Origin: Sphingobacteriaceae bacterium | GTDB lineage: Bacteria > Bacteroidota > Bacteroidia > B-17B0 > Aurantibacillaceae | Reading direction: 5' to 3' | DNA length: 9,017 nucleotides | NCBI GenBank assembly: GCA_025360355.1 | Contig: JANYCL010000044.1 | Span: 1-9,017 of the forward strand | Part shown: positions 1-6,532 of the stretch, in pieces | How the letters are laid out: each line of letters starts with the position of its first letter | How positions within the stretch are numbered: position 1 is the stretch's first letter | Position numbers and translations under genes: made by a program | Notes under the pieces: model-generated | Database searches by the model: none | Told to the model about the DNA's origin: nothing | What the model saw: only the letters and a program-made list of their open reading frames with translations

Positions 1-462
1 TTCAAACTCGTCGCCCTTTCCTTTGGCAAAAACAGGATTATTCTCAATAAAAAAGGCGCAATCGGCCCCTAATTGTCGTGCCAGATCAGTTAATTGAAGG
101 TTTGAAAGGTTTAGTTTAAATTGCTTATTTACTGTTTTCAAGAAAAAAGCGGCGTCAGAACTTCCTCCACCTAAACCTGCTCCCATAGGTAAAACCTTAT
201 GCAAGTAAACCTGCAAGTTGGGCAGTTTATGTTCCTGAAATAGCAGTTTATAGGCTTTATAAATGATGTTTTCCTTTAAGTCCCCCTTCACCTTTAAACC
301 TGAAATTTTAAGGTCAAAAGGATTGCTCCCTCCAATCACAATTTCGAGGGCATCTTGCCAGTTTACAGGGTAAAAAACGGTCTCGATGTTATGAAAGCCA
401 TCAGGACGTTTTTCAGTGACGTTTAAGCCTAAATTTATCTTACAATTTGGAAAATCCAGCAT
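1..462 (-). CDS. ispE: 4-diphosphocytidyl-2-C-methyl-D-erythritol kinase, 5' part (runs off the window)
   Basis: This is the N-terminal 154 residues of a GHMP-family kinase; the gene continues beyond position 1 (the family is usually about 270-290 residues). The enzyme phosphorylates CDP-methylerythritol with ATP in the cytoplasmic MEP pathway for isoprenoid precursors. Visible signatures are the N-terminal strand PNCKINLGL with the family lysine at K8, the glycine-rich ATP loop PMGAGLGGGSSDAA at residues 92-105, and LGADCAFF with the expected catalytic aspartate at D134. The start is the ATG at 462-460; the ATG at 473-471 is in another frame. It is divergent from the lipoprotein gene, with 71 bases between the two starts. 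I saw no convincing promoter for it. The visible part looks intact, and the call rests on motif order and is fairly secure. Confidence 0.94.
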   Translation of the reverse strand, partial: MLDFPNCKINLGLNVTEKRPDGFHNIETVFYPVNWQDALEIVIGGSNPFDLKISGLKVKGDLKENIIYKAYKLLFQEHKLPNLQVYLHKVLPMGAGLGGGSSDAAFFLKTVNKQFKLNLSNLQLTDLARQLGADCAFFIENNPVFAKGKGDEFE

Positions 463-533
463 TTTTTTAGCATTTTTTGGCGTCCTAAATATTTTTCACT
501 AAATTGCATCAAATTATTTAAAAAAGCACAACC

Positions 534-1568
534 ATGAAAAATAAAAAGTTTACTATTGGTTTAACCTTATTAATGGCAGGTTCTCTGCTTTTAACAAACT
601 GTACAAAAAACAAAACTAACGATCCTCCTTCTCCTGATAATGAAACTGCATCTACACAGGAAATCACTAAAACTCAGATGATCGTTTCTGATATCTTTGA
701 AATTGCAGGTCAGGCCGGTGATGGTGCATCTGGATTATTACCTTTTTTAAGTTATGCTCCGCTTAGCGTTATGCAAGGTACTACAACTGTTAATAGTACT
801 AACGCGGTTCTTTTTGTTGACTTAGTTACTATGTATTATACTGTTACTTTTAATAATACTGTTGGTAAGGATGGACATGTAAGGAATGGTGTATTAAAAT
901 TTGATTTTTCAGGATCTCCTGTAAGCGCGAATGTTCAATATTTCCGTCACCCTGCTTACAGCGGTACTGTTACTGCTATAGGTTATACGGTAGATGATTA
1001 TTCGATTACAATTAATAACATGCTTATTAAAAACACAACTCCTGTTGGTTTCCCAACTGTGGCTCCTTTCTTCCCATCAGCAGGTTATAAATTAACTTGG
1101 AATCAATCAGGAACAGTTACAATGTTAAGAGCGGCTGGAACAGAAACTTTAACTTGGACCGGTTCAATTGACAAAACATTATTGAACACTAATAACACAG
1201 CGGTTCCAATGCCTTTGATCGGTTCTCAAACTTTCACTATTTATCCTGGTCCGGCTTTTGGTTCATTAAATTGGGCTAAAGCATATACTAGTTATTCTGG
1301 TACAGGAAGTATAACTCTTCCTAATATTGGTGCATGTAATTTTACTATGACAAACTTAACGCGTAACAACAATAGTTCTCCACAAGCGTTTTATGCAGGA
1401 ACAGGTATGCTAGTTACTCCTGAGAGACATCCTTATATTTCAGGTTTAATGAGTTTCAAACCAGGTTCAAAACCAACTCGTGATGTTGATTTCGGAACTG
1501 CTGATGTTGTTGATTATAATGCTAAGGTTACCATTTCAGGTATTACTTACGATGTTGATTGTAATTAA
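534..1568 (+). CDS. predicted exported lipoprotein of unknown function
   Basis: The product is 344 residues. It begins with MKNKK, a hydrophobic stretch (residues 6-20) and LLTNC, so C23 is the probable lipid-attachment cysteine; asparagine at -1 is unusual for a lipobox but the rest of the signal fits. A short polar, proline-containing linker follows (24-40). The remainder is rich in Thr, Ser, Asn and Gly and looks all-beta, with no catalytic motif that I recognise. A segment with VRNGVLKFDFSGS (117-128) followed by YTVDDYSITINN (151-162) resembles a pattern I have seen in uncharacterised Bacteroidota lipoproteins. The other cysteines are C268 and C343, the latter next to the C-terminus, and they might pair. 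The start is the ATG at 534, with no Shine-Dalgarno sequence upstream. A weak promoter-like pair (TTG 477-479, TAAATTGC 500-507) lies upstream but matches poorly. It is a single-gene unit closed by the hairpin at 1589. Export is fairly sure; function is unknown. Confidence 0.8.
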   Translation: MKNKKFTIGLTLLMAGSLLLTNCTKNKTNDPPSPDNETASTQEITKTQMIVSDIFEIAGQAGDGASGLLPFLSYAPLSVMQGTTTVNSTNAVLFVDLVTMYYTVTFNNTVGKDGHVRNGVLKFDFSGSPVSANVQYFRHPAYSGTVTAIGYTVDDYSITINNMLIKNTTPVGFPTVAPFFPSAGYKLTWNQSGTVTMLRAAGTETLTWTGSIDKTLLNTNNTAVPMPLIGSQTFTIYPGPAFGSLNWAKAYTSYSGTGSITLPNIGACNFTMTNLTRNNNSSPQAFYAGTGMLVTPERHPYISGLMSFKPGSKPTRDVDFGTADVVDYNAKVTISGITYDVDCN

Positions 1569-1588
1569 ATAAGAAATTAGATCTCATA

Positions 1589-1622
1589 AAAAAACCCTGA
1601 AAGAAATTTTTCAGGGTTTTTT
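1589..1622. terminator. bidirectional intrinsic terminator between the lipoprotein gene and dnaJ
   Basis: A perfect 14-bp inverted repeat (1589-1602 with 1609-1622, loop 1603-1608) has the core CCCTGAAA/TTTCAGGG flanked by an A tract on the left and a T tract on the right. Read rightward it gives a GC-containing hairpin followed by U residues, 20 bases after the lipoprotein stop. Read leftward it does the same for dnaJ, whose stop codon begins at 1643. It therefore suits both convergent transcripts. Confidence 0.9.
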
Positions 1623-1640
1623 ATTTATTGAAGTTTGATC

Positions 1641-2795
1641 TTATTCAAAGTACTCTTTCATCCTATCGAAAAAGCTTTTCTCTCTCTTGTTTAAATTTGG
1701 CTGGAAGTTCTTAGCTGTTTTTAATTCCTCCATTAATTTCTTTTCTTCCGCCGATAAATTAGCAGGCGTATAAATATTTACATCCACTAAAAGATCGCCT
1801 TTACCGTAACCATTTATTTCAGGAATACCTTTTCCTTTTAAGCGCAACATTTTTCCACCCTGAGTTCCGGGATCGATTTTAATTTTTACTTTTCCATCAA
1901 TCGTAGGAATTTCTACTTGTGTTCCTAAAGCTGCATCCGGGAAACTAATAAACAAATGAAATATCAAATTATTTCCTTCGCGTTTTAATTCCGGATGTTC
2001 TTCTTCTTCAATTAAAATTAACAGATCACCATTAACGCCTCCTCTTGGAGCCGCATTACCTTTTCCGCTCATCGATAATTGCATACCATCAGCAACTCCC
2101 GCAGGAATGTTCACTGATATAACTTCTTCGCCGCGCACAACTCCATCACCATGACAAGTATTACATTTGTCTTTTATTATTTTTCCTTCGCCATTACACC
2201 CACTACAAGTAGTTTGTGTTTTCATCGCGCCTAATATGGTTTGCTGCACTCTGGTTTGAACACCGGTACCATTACAAATTTTACACGTATCGTAATTATT
2301 ATTTTTTGCTCCTGAACCTTTGCAAGTACCGCAAGCAACATGTTTTGTAACCTTTAATTTTTTCTCGGCACCATTCGCTACTTCATTTAAATTAAGTTTA
2401 ACCTTGATGCGTAAATTCGATCCGCGGTTTACTCTTCTTCCGCCACCGCCTCCGCCGCCAAATCCACCGCCACCAAAACCACTTCCGAAAATATCTCCGA
2501 ACTGACTGAAGATATCCTCCATGTTCATTCCGCCACCGCCGTAACCGCCGCCGCCTTGACTAGCTGCGCCACCAACACCTGCGTGTCCGAACTGATCGTA
2601 ACGTTGTCTTTTTTCGGAATTACTTAAAACTTCATATGCTTCTGCAGCCTCTTTAAATTTTTCTTCGGCTTGTTTATCATCAGGATTTTTATCGGGATGG
2701 AATTTAATAGCCAGTTTACGATATGCTTTTTTTATTTCATCGTCCGCCGCACCTTTTGATACGCCTAATATTTCGTAAAAATCTCTTTTGGCCAT
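1641..2795 (-). CDS. dnaJ: chaperone protein DnaJ (Hsp40)
   Basis: A 384-residue type I Hsp40, the normal length for the family. It binds unfolded clients and stimulates the ATPase of DnaK in the cytoplasm. The domains are complete: a J domain at about residues 4-70 with the essential HPD at 33-35; a Gly/Phe-rich linker at about 74-120, very glycine-rich with runs of up to seven Gly; a zinc-binding domain with four CxxCxGxG repeats starting at C155, C171, C197 and C211 (all eight cysteines present); then the C-terminal client-binding domains. The ATG at 2795-2793 follows the grpE stop after only three bases, so the two are surely co-transcribed from the promoter upstream of grpE. The transcript ends at the shared hairpin (1589-1622). 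Open frames on the opposite strand, including a proline-rich one opposite the glycine linker, are shadows of this gene. Confidence 0.98.
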   Translation of the reverse strand: MAKRDFYEILGVSKGAADDEIKKAYRKLAIKFHPDKNPDDKQAEEKFKEAAEAYEVLSNSEKRQRYDQFGHAGVGGAASQGGGGYGGGGMNMEDIFSQFGDIFGSGFGGGGFGGGGGGGRRVNRGSNLRIKVKLNLNEVANGAEKKLKVTKHVACGTCKGSGAKNNNYDTCKICNGTGVQTRVQQTILGAMKTQTTCSGCNGEGKIIKDKCNTCHGDGVVRGEEVISVNIPAGVADGMQLSMSGKGNAAPRGGVNGDLLILIEEEEHPELKREGNNLIFHLFISFPDAALGTQVEIPTIDGKVKIKIDPGTQGGKMLRLKGKGIPEINGYGKGDLLVDVNIYTPANLSAEEKKLMEELKTAKNFQPNLNKREKSFFDRMKEYFE

Positions 2796-2798
2796 AAC

Positions 2799-3335
2799 TT
2801 ATATAGCAACCACTACTTTTGCATAGCGAATCACTTTCTCTCCTAATTTGTATCCTTTTTCAATTTCATCAATTACTTTCCCTTTCTGACTATCATCAGT
2901 TGCCGGAACATGTGTAATGGCCTCCATGATATCCGCATCAAAATTTTCACCAACACAATCAAACGGCGTTAAGCCTTTCAATTGAACACTGGTTTTAAAT
3001 TTATTATATATCAAAAGCATTCCTTCTTTAATTGGATCTGCATTGGTAACGGATTCATTAGCTTTTATTGCTCTTTCAAGATCATCAATTATTGGCAAAA
3101 CAGCTTTTAAAACATCTTCAGAAGCAGTTTTAATTAACTCTGATTTTTCCTTTATTGTACGCTTCCTGAAATTATCAAACTCCGAATAAAGACGTAAATA
3201 TTTGTCGTTTAACTCTGCTAATTGTACTTTCAATTGCTCTGCCTCCGAAACTGACGTATTTTCATTGTTTATGTCAGTTGCCGGCTTTTCTTCTTCACTT
3301 AAATTCTGTTCCATATCTGTATCATCTTCATTCAT
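2799..3335 (-). CDS. grpE: nucleotide exchange factor GrpE
   Basis: GrpE releases ADP from DnaK so that a new chaperone cycle can begin; it works as a cytoplasmic dimer. From the ATG at 3335-3333 the protein is 178 residues. An acidic, disordered-looking N-terminus (1-30) leads into a long helical region (about 31-90) containing LRLYSEFDNFRKR, typical of the GrpE stalk. A C-terminal beta domain follows, with FDADIMEAITHVP (132-144) and GYKLGEKVIRYAKVVV (161-176), the family signature. The reading frame stays open to a TTG at 3350, but I prefer the ATG: the predicted transcription start lies only about 8-10 bases before that TTG. The ATG at 3314-3312 is a further in-frame alternative that would shorten the acidic leader. 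It is the first gene of grpE-dnaJ. Confidence 0.95.
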   Translation of the reverse strand: MNEDDTDMEQNLSEEEKPATDINNENTSVSEAEQLKVQLAELNDKYLRLYSEFDNFRKRTIKEKSELIKTASEDVLKAVLPIIDDLERAIKANESVTNADPIKEGMLLIYNKFKTSVQLKGLTPFDCVGENFDADIMEAITHVPATDDSQKGKVIDEIEKGYKLGEKVIRYAKVVVAI

Positions 3336-3364
3336 AGTCGTAAAACGCAAAACTCATTGTTGCG

Positions 3365-3393
3365 CAAAGATAAGCAATCAATAATGTTGCCAA
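3365..3393 (-). promoter_or_regulatory. Bacteroidota-type sigma promoter for grpE-dnaJ
   Basis: On the minus strand TTG (3393-3391) is followed by an 18-base spacer and TATCTTTG (3372-3365), a full match to the TAnnTTTG -7 element known from Bacteroidota, with the -33 TTG at the expected distance. Transcription would start near 3358-3360, giving a leader of roughly 25 bases before the ATG at 3335. I saw no CIRCE-type inverted repeat (HrcA operator) around it, so nothing visible shows heat-shock repression. The element lies between grpE and the end of the preceding minus-strand gene, whose stop is at 3415-3417. Confidence 0.7.
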
Positions 3394-3414
3394 TAAAATA
3401 ATAAGGAAATATTG

Positions 3415-4713
3415 TCAGTTTTTAATAAAATTGAACTCCGTACGGCGGTTAAACTCGTGTTCTCTGTCAGAACATTCAACCCCATTCAAACAACGGTTCT
3501 TTATGGCTGATTCGCCCTTACCAATTGCGGTAATGCGATCCTTATTTATCCCTTTCATCGAAAGATACTCCATCACCGCTGCCGAGCGTTTACCGGAAAG
3601 AATCATGTTCGATGCGTCGTCGCCTTTCGAATCGGTGTGCGATGTCACTTCCAGTTTCACCTTTGGATTAGCATTAAGAATTGTGATGACTTGATCTAAA
3701 ATAATTTCGCCTTCGAAAGTAATATTGAATTTTCCTGATTCATAATACACATTTTCAGATACAGATAAGTTCTTTTGTCCCGAAACATCAAACTTTTTAT
3801 ATTTCATTGTAATATCATCTTCCTCTTCAACAGGAGAAAGTACGATCACATCTGCTTTCAATAAACGGTATTCAAAATTTCCGGACTTCGTTCTTGTAAA
3901 CTCTGCAATAATTTGTCCTGTTATTTTTGCTAAGAATACTCTTGGTCCGCCTTTTGCTTTATCGGGTTTATCAATATGAATAGATAAGTTTTGTGTGGTA
4001 TCAACTTTATTAAAAGCAAAATCACCATAATTATCGGTCTTGGTAGACTTAATAGTATCTTGTTTTTGATTCACTAAAAAAACTTTATAGTTTATGAGAG
4101 GTTTCTTTTCTTTTTCACCTTCCAATAATTTACCGGTTATATCGGATGTTGAATAAGAGGCATTGGTGCGGCAAATATTTACAAAAGCTCTTTCTAAAAC
4201 TTGTGTACTATCGGTCTCCATCCAGAGGCGGCCTTTTGGATTAACAACAAAAAAAGAAGGGAATTTATCGGCACCAAAAACTTTCACTACATTATCTTTG
4301 AGTCCATCTTTAGCCAGATAATTTGTTTTTTTACCACTGAATTTTGAATTCAATAAATTTCCATCTGTCAAATATTTTTGCCACGCTTCTGAATTCGGCT
4401 CTACGCAAATAGTAACATATTCAATTTCGGAAGCACCTTTACAAGCGTTGTTTTGAAAACGGTTTAAAGTTTGCTCGATCCGCTGATTTATTTCTACAAT
4501 TTGTTTTAAGGGTTGTTGAGGCGTAAAAAAAAGTACCAACACAAATCTATCGGTGGTTGTTTTCCCGCTCGGCAGATCTATATTTGTTTTCTTGCCTTCA
4601 TTATTATAGACCTCAACTTTTGAGAAAGTAATTTTTTCGCCCACTCGTAATTTTTTCTGCCCGGAACACATCAAGTGCATCAAAATCGAAACAATAAAAA
4701 AAATATTTTTCAT
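3415..4713 (-). CDS. secreted thioredoxin-like (cysteine-less site) / OmpA-domain fusion protein, copy 2
   Basis: A 432-residue predicted envelope protein. Residues 1-19 form a signal peptide. Residues about 55-165 resemble a TlpA-type thioredoxin fold. Aligned with the intact neighbour at 5940-6530, the strand VLVLFF is followed by TPQQPLKQ, so the two catalytic cysteine positions are Q67 and K70. The cis-proline loop is kept (DKFPSFFVV, P152), as is the EAWQ segment at 109-112. Residues about 192-250 look like a small beta-sandwich of the carboxypeptidase-regulatory type (DITGKLLEG, then DNYGDFAFNKV). Residues about 320-430 are an OmpA-like peptidoglycan-binding domain with SHTDSKGDD (D361) and NRRTEF (R424), plus a CX5C pair C408/C414. 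The gene starts with an ATG overlapping the previous stop by one base (TAATG), which suggests translational coupling. Thioredoxin-type redox activity is not expected; cell-wall anchoring is likely. The domain calls are by eye. Confidence 0.85.
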   Translation of the reverse strand: MKNIFFIVSILMHLMCSGQKKLRVGEKITFSKVEVYNNEGKKTNIDLPSGKTTTDRFVLVLFFTPQQPLKQIVEINQRIEQTLNRFQNNACKGASEIEYVTICVEPNSEAWQKYLTDGNLLNSKFSGKKTNYLAKDGLKDNVVKVFGADKFPSFFVVNPKGRLWMETDSTQVLERAFVNICRTNASYSTSDITGKLLEGEKEKKPLINYKVFLVNQKQDTIKSTKTDNYGDFAFNKVDTTQNLSIHIDKPDKAKGGPRVFLAKITGQIIAEFTRTKSGNFEYRLLKADVIVLSPVEEEDDITMKYKKFDVSGQKNLSVSENVYYESGKFNITFEGEIILDQVITILNANPKVKLEVTSHTDSKGDDASNMILSGKRSAAVMEYLSMKGINKDRITAIGKGESAIKNRCLNGVECSDREHEFNRRTEFNFIKN

Positions 4714-5939
4714 TACGGTTTATAAAACTTGAGCTCAGTTCTTACGTTCTCGGCGTGTTCTTCATCGGTACAAGGCACTTTGTTCTTGCATTTATTTTTA
4801 ATTTCCATTTCACCTTTACCAATTGTTTTCATCCGGGTTGGCGCAATACCTTTGGCCGCTAAATATATTTTTACAGCGCTGGAACGTTTTTTAGATAATT
4901 CTAAATTATCAGCATCGTCTCCTCTGCTATCGGTATGCGAAATTATTTCAACAGTATATTCTTTTGTTTTTGTAAGCATCATTGATACCTTATCTAATTC
5001 CGGAAATGAAGTCTGTTCAAGTTCAGCAGTATTTTTTTTAAAATTAATATTTGCATTAAACGTAATTGCATTTTTAGTGGTATTACTTTCCTTGTTAATA
5101 CCGCTTAGGTTTGCAATATCAGCAAGCGTAAGGAAATATTCATATTTACCAGAAGATTTTGCTAAGCTCACAAATACATTTCCTCCAAACGTGCTCAAAC
5201 AAGCCTTTTGTTTTCCAGCCATATCACCCGTTGTATCGAATTTAACAATGTAATCGGTCAGAAATTTTACAGCTGTAAATGTAAATTGACCTCTGTTGTC
5301 GCTTATTGTACGACTAATGGTATCACCAAATTTATTCATTAAAACCATTTTTTGGTTTTTCACAATATCCTTTGGGCTATCAGAAAATAATAACATGCCT
5401 TTAAGATCGCGTGTGTTTTGTGGCGCATTTTTCTTTGCATCTAAAACTTCTTCTATTTCCAGTTGGGTTGGGTTGATCAAAATAACAGAACCAGCTTCAT
5501 CGATGAGTAAATTTACAGGAAGTTGTGTGATCTTAAAATTGCAAACCGACATATCATTATATCCTTTGATCGCAATTAAGTTCATAGTATTATTCATCTT
5601 CATATCTAAAAGATCCTGCTTCCATGCTGTTTTATCACTTTGTACTGCTACCGTAATAACTTCAAAACCTTCCGCGTTGCGATAAGCAGAAGCGCTATAA
5701 CGTTCTTGTAGATCAATTGCCCTTGGAATAAATAATTTTGATTTAGCAACACTTGATGACCAAAAATGCACAAGCACTAATTTATTAAAATACGGAAAAG
5801 TTAAGCTTTGCAATGTGTTTTGATTATTCATTAAAACAATTGCACCGGCTTTGGAACCACTTTTTAATGTGCAATTTTGTGCCACAACTGTGCAGCTGAA
5901 TAACACTAAAAAAAGTATTTTATAAAAACGTTTGTTCAT
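4713..5939 (-). CDS. secreted thioredoxin-like (cysteine-less site) / OmpA-domain fusion protein, copy 1
   Basis: A 408-residue paralogue of the next gene, with the same domain order. The signal peptide ends near VVA-Q (A20/Q21). The thioredoxin-like region (about 48-160) has VLVHFWSSSVAKS where the intact neighbour has VLVDFWASWCRPC: both cysteines are replaced (V64, S67) and the preceding Trp by S63, while the FW and the cis-proline (QLPVNLLID, P141) remain. A beta-sandwich-like domain follows (about 177-236, DLKGMLLF and DNRGQFTF). The OmpA-like domain (about 290-408) has SHTDSRGDD (D337) and NVRTEL (R400), residues known in the family to contact diaminopimelate-type peptidoglycan, plus the CX5C pair C384/C390. 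The ATG at 5939 directly abuts the stop of the TlpA-like gene and the stop overlaps the next start. Likely a periplasmic or outer-membrane-facing cell-wall-binding protein; its partner or ligand is unknown. Confidence 0.85.
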   Translation of the reverse strand: MNKRFYKILFLVLFSCTVVAQNCTLKSGSKAGAIVLMNNQNTLQSLTFPYFNKLVLVHFWSSSVAKSKLFIPRAIDLQERYSASAYRNAEGFEVITVAVQSDKTAWKQDLLDMKMNNTMNLIAIKGYNDMSVCNFKITQLPVNLLIDEAGSVILINPTQLEIEEVLDAKKNAPQNTRDLKGMLLFSDSPKDIVKNQKMVLMNKFGDTISRTISDNRGQFTFTAVKFLTDYIVKFDTTGDMAGKQKACLSTFGGNVFVSLAKSSGKYEYFLTLADIANLSGINKESNTTKNAITFNANINFKKNTAELEQTSFPELDKVSMMLTKTKEYTVEIISHTDSRGDDADNLELSKKRSSAVKIYLAAKGIAPTRMKTIGKGEMEIKNKCKNKVPCTDEEHAENVRTELKFYKP

Positions 5940-6530
5940 TTAATTTTTCACTACAAGATTTTCAAGTGCTTTTTCCAGATCTGCTCCTCTTAAAGATTTC
6001 CCTATAATAATACCATCACCATCAATTAAAAAGTTAGTTGGTATTCCTCCTACTCCATATTTTACTGCAGCAGCATTATTCCATCCCGTGAGGTCGCTTA
6101 CATGACTTGGCCAAACAAGTCCATCAGCATTTATCCCCGACTGCCAGGCTTCTTTATTCTGATCAAGTGATACACTGTAAATTGTAAAACCATTTCCATT
6201 CTTTAATTTTTGTTCTTTATATTTTCCCCAAGCTTCAACAACAGCAGGATTTTCCAGTCTACACGGACGACACCAGCTTGCCCAAAAATCTACAAGAACA
6301 ATTTTTCCTTTAAGTGAAGAAAGTTTTATTATTTGTCCTGAAGGATCAGTCATTTCAATTTCAGGCGCTTTGTTGCCGAGATTTAAGCCTTCAACAACTA
6401 AAACTGCCGGCGTTGCCTCAACAAGCGCTGCTTCTTTTTTATGTTTTTTAGATTTTTTATCCTGTGCATTTATTGAAACAACAATAAAGCAAAATACCAA
6501 GATCAAAAAATTGTATTTATTTATTTTCAT
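5940..6530 (-). CDS. secreted TlpA/ResA-like thioredoxin-fold oxidoreductase
   Basis: A 196-residue predicted periplasmic thiol-disulfide oxidoreductase. The signal peptide (1-22) ends at INA-QD. The mature N-terminus is strongly basic (KKSKKHKK, residues 25-32). The thioredoxin domain (about 50-192) has APEIEMTD typical of the AhpC-TSA/Redoxin entry strand, the active site FWASWCRPC with C87 and C90, SLDQNKEAW (121-129) and the cis-proline loop GGIPTNFLIDGDG (P164). The two active-site cysteines are the only ones in the mature protein. TlpA/ResA relatives reduce or reshuffle disulfides in exported proteins, for example during cytochrome c maturation, but no cytochrome gene is nearby. It starts 2 bases after murA stops and is followed with no gap by two OmpA fusions that carry a degenerate copy of the same fold. 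Those fusions have CX5C pairs that could be its substrates; this is inference. Confidence 0.92.
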   Translation of the reverse strand: MKINKYNFLILVFCFIVVSINAQDKKSKKHKKEAALVEATPAVLVVEGLNLGNKAPEIEMTDPSGQIIKLSSLKGKIVLVDFWASWCRPCRLENPAVVEAWGKYKEQKLKNGNGFTIYSVSLDQNKEAWQSGINADGLVWPSHVSDLTGWNNAAAVKYGVGGIPTNFLIDGDGIIIGKSLRGADLEKALENLVVKN

Positions 6531-6532
6531 TT

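Noticed and set aside
2320..2505. Plus-strand frame with a polyproline run
   Set aside because: It is the complement of the glycine-rich linker of dnaJ; the proline run is a direct consequence of the glycine codons.
2440..2570. Low-complexity GCC/CCG-rich tract as a possible repeat element
   Set aside because: It encodes the normal Gly/Phe-rich region of DnaJ, not an independent repeat.
3328..3357. Nine-residue leader frame (ATG 3357-3355 to TGA 3330-3328) overlapping the grpE start
   Set aside because: Its ATG is at or almost at the predicted transcript start and its peptide has no attenuator features; the overlap is most likely chance.
3365..3414. Possible terminator after the OmpA fusion copy 2
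   Set aside because: Only a four-base inverted repeat (GCAA/TTGC on the minus strand) with no U tract is present, too weak to call.
4729..5253. 174-codon open frame on the plus strand
   Set aside because: It lies wholly opposite the copy 1 thioredoxin-like/OmpA gene, has a Ser/Val/Leu-rich composition typical of an antisense frame, and the minus-strand protein shows clear family motifs.
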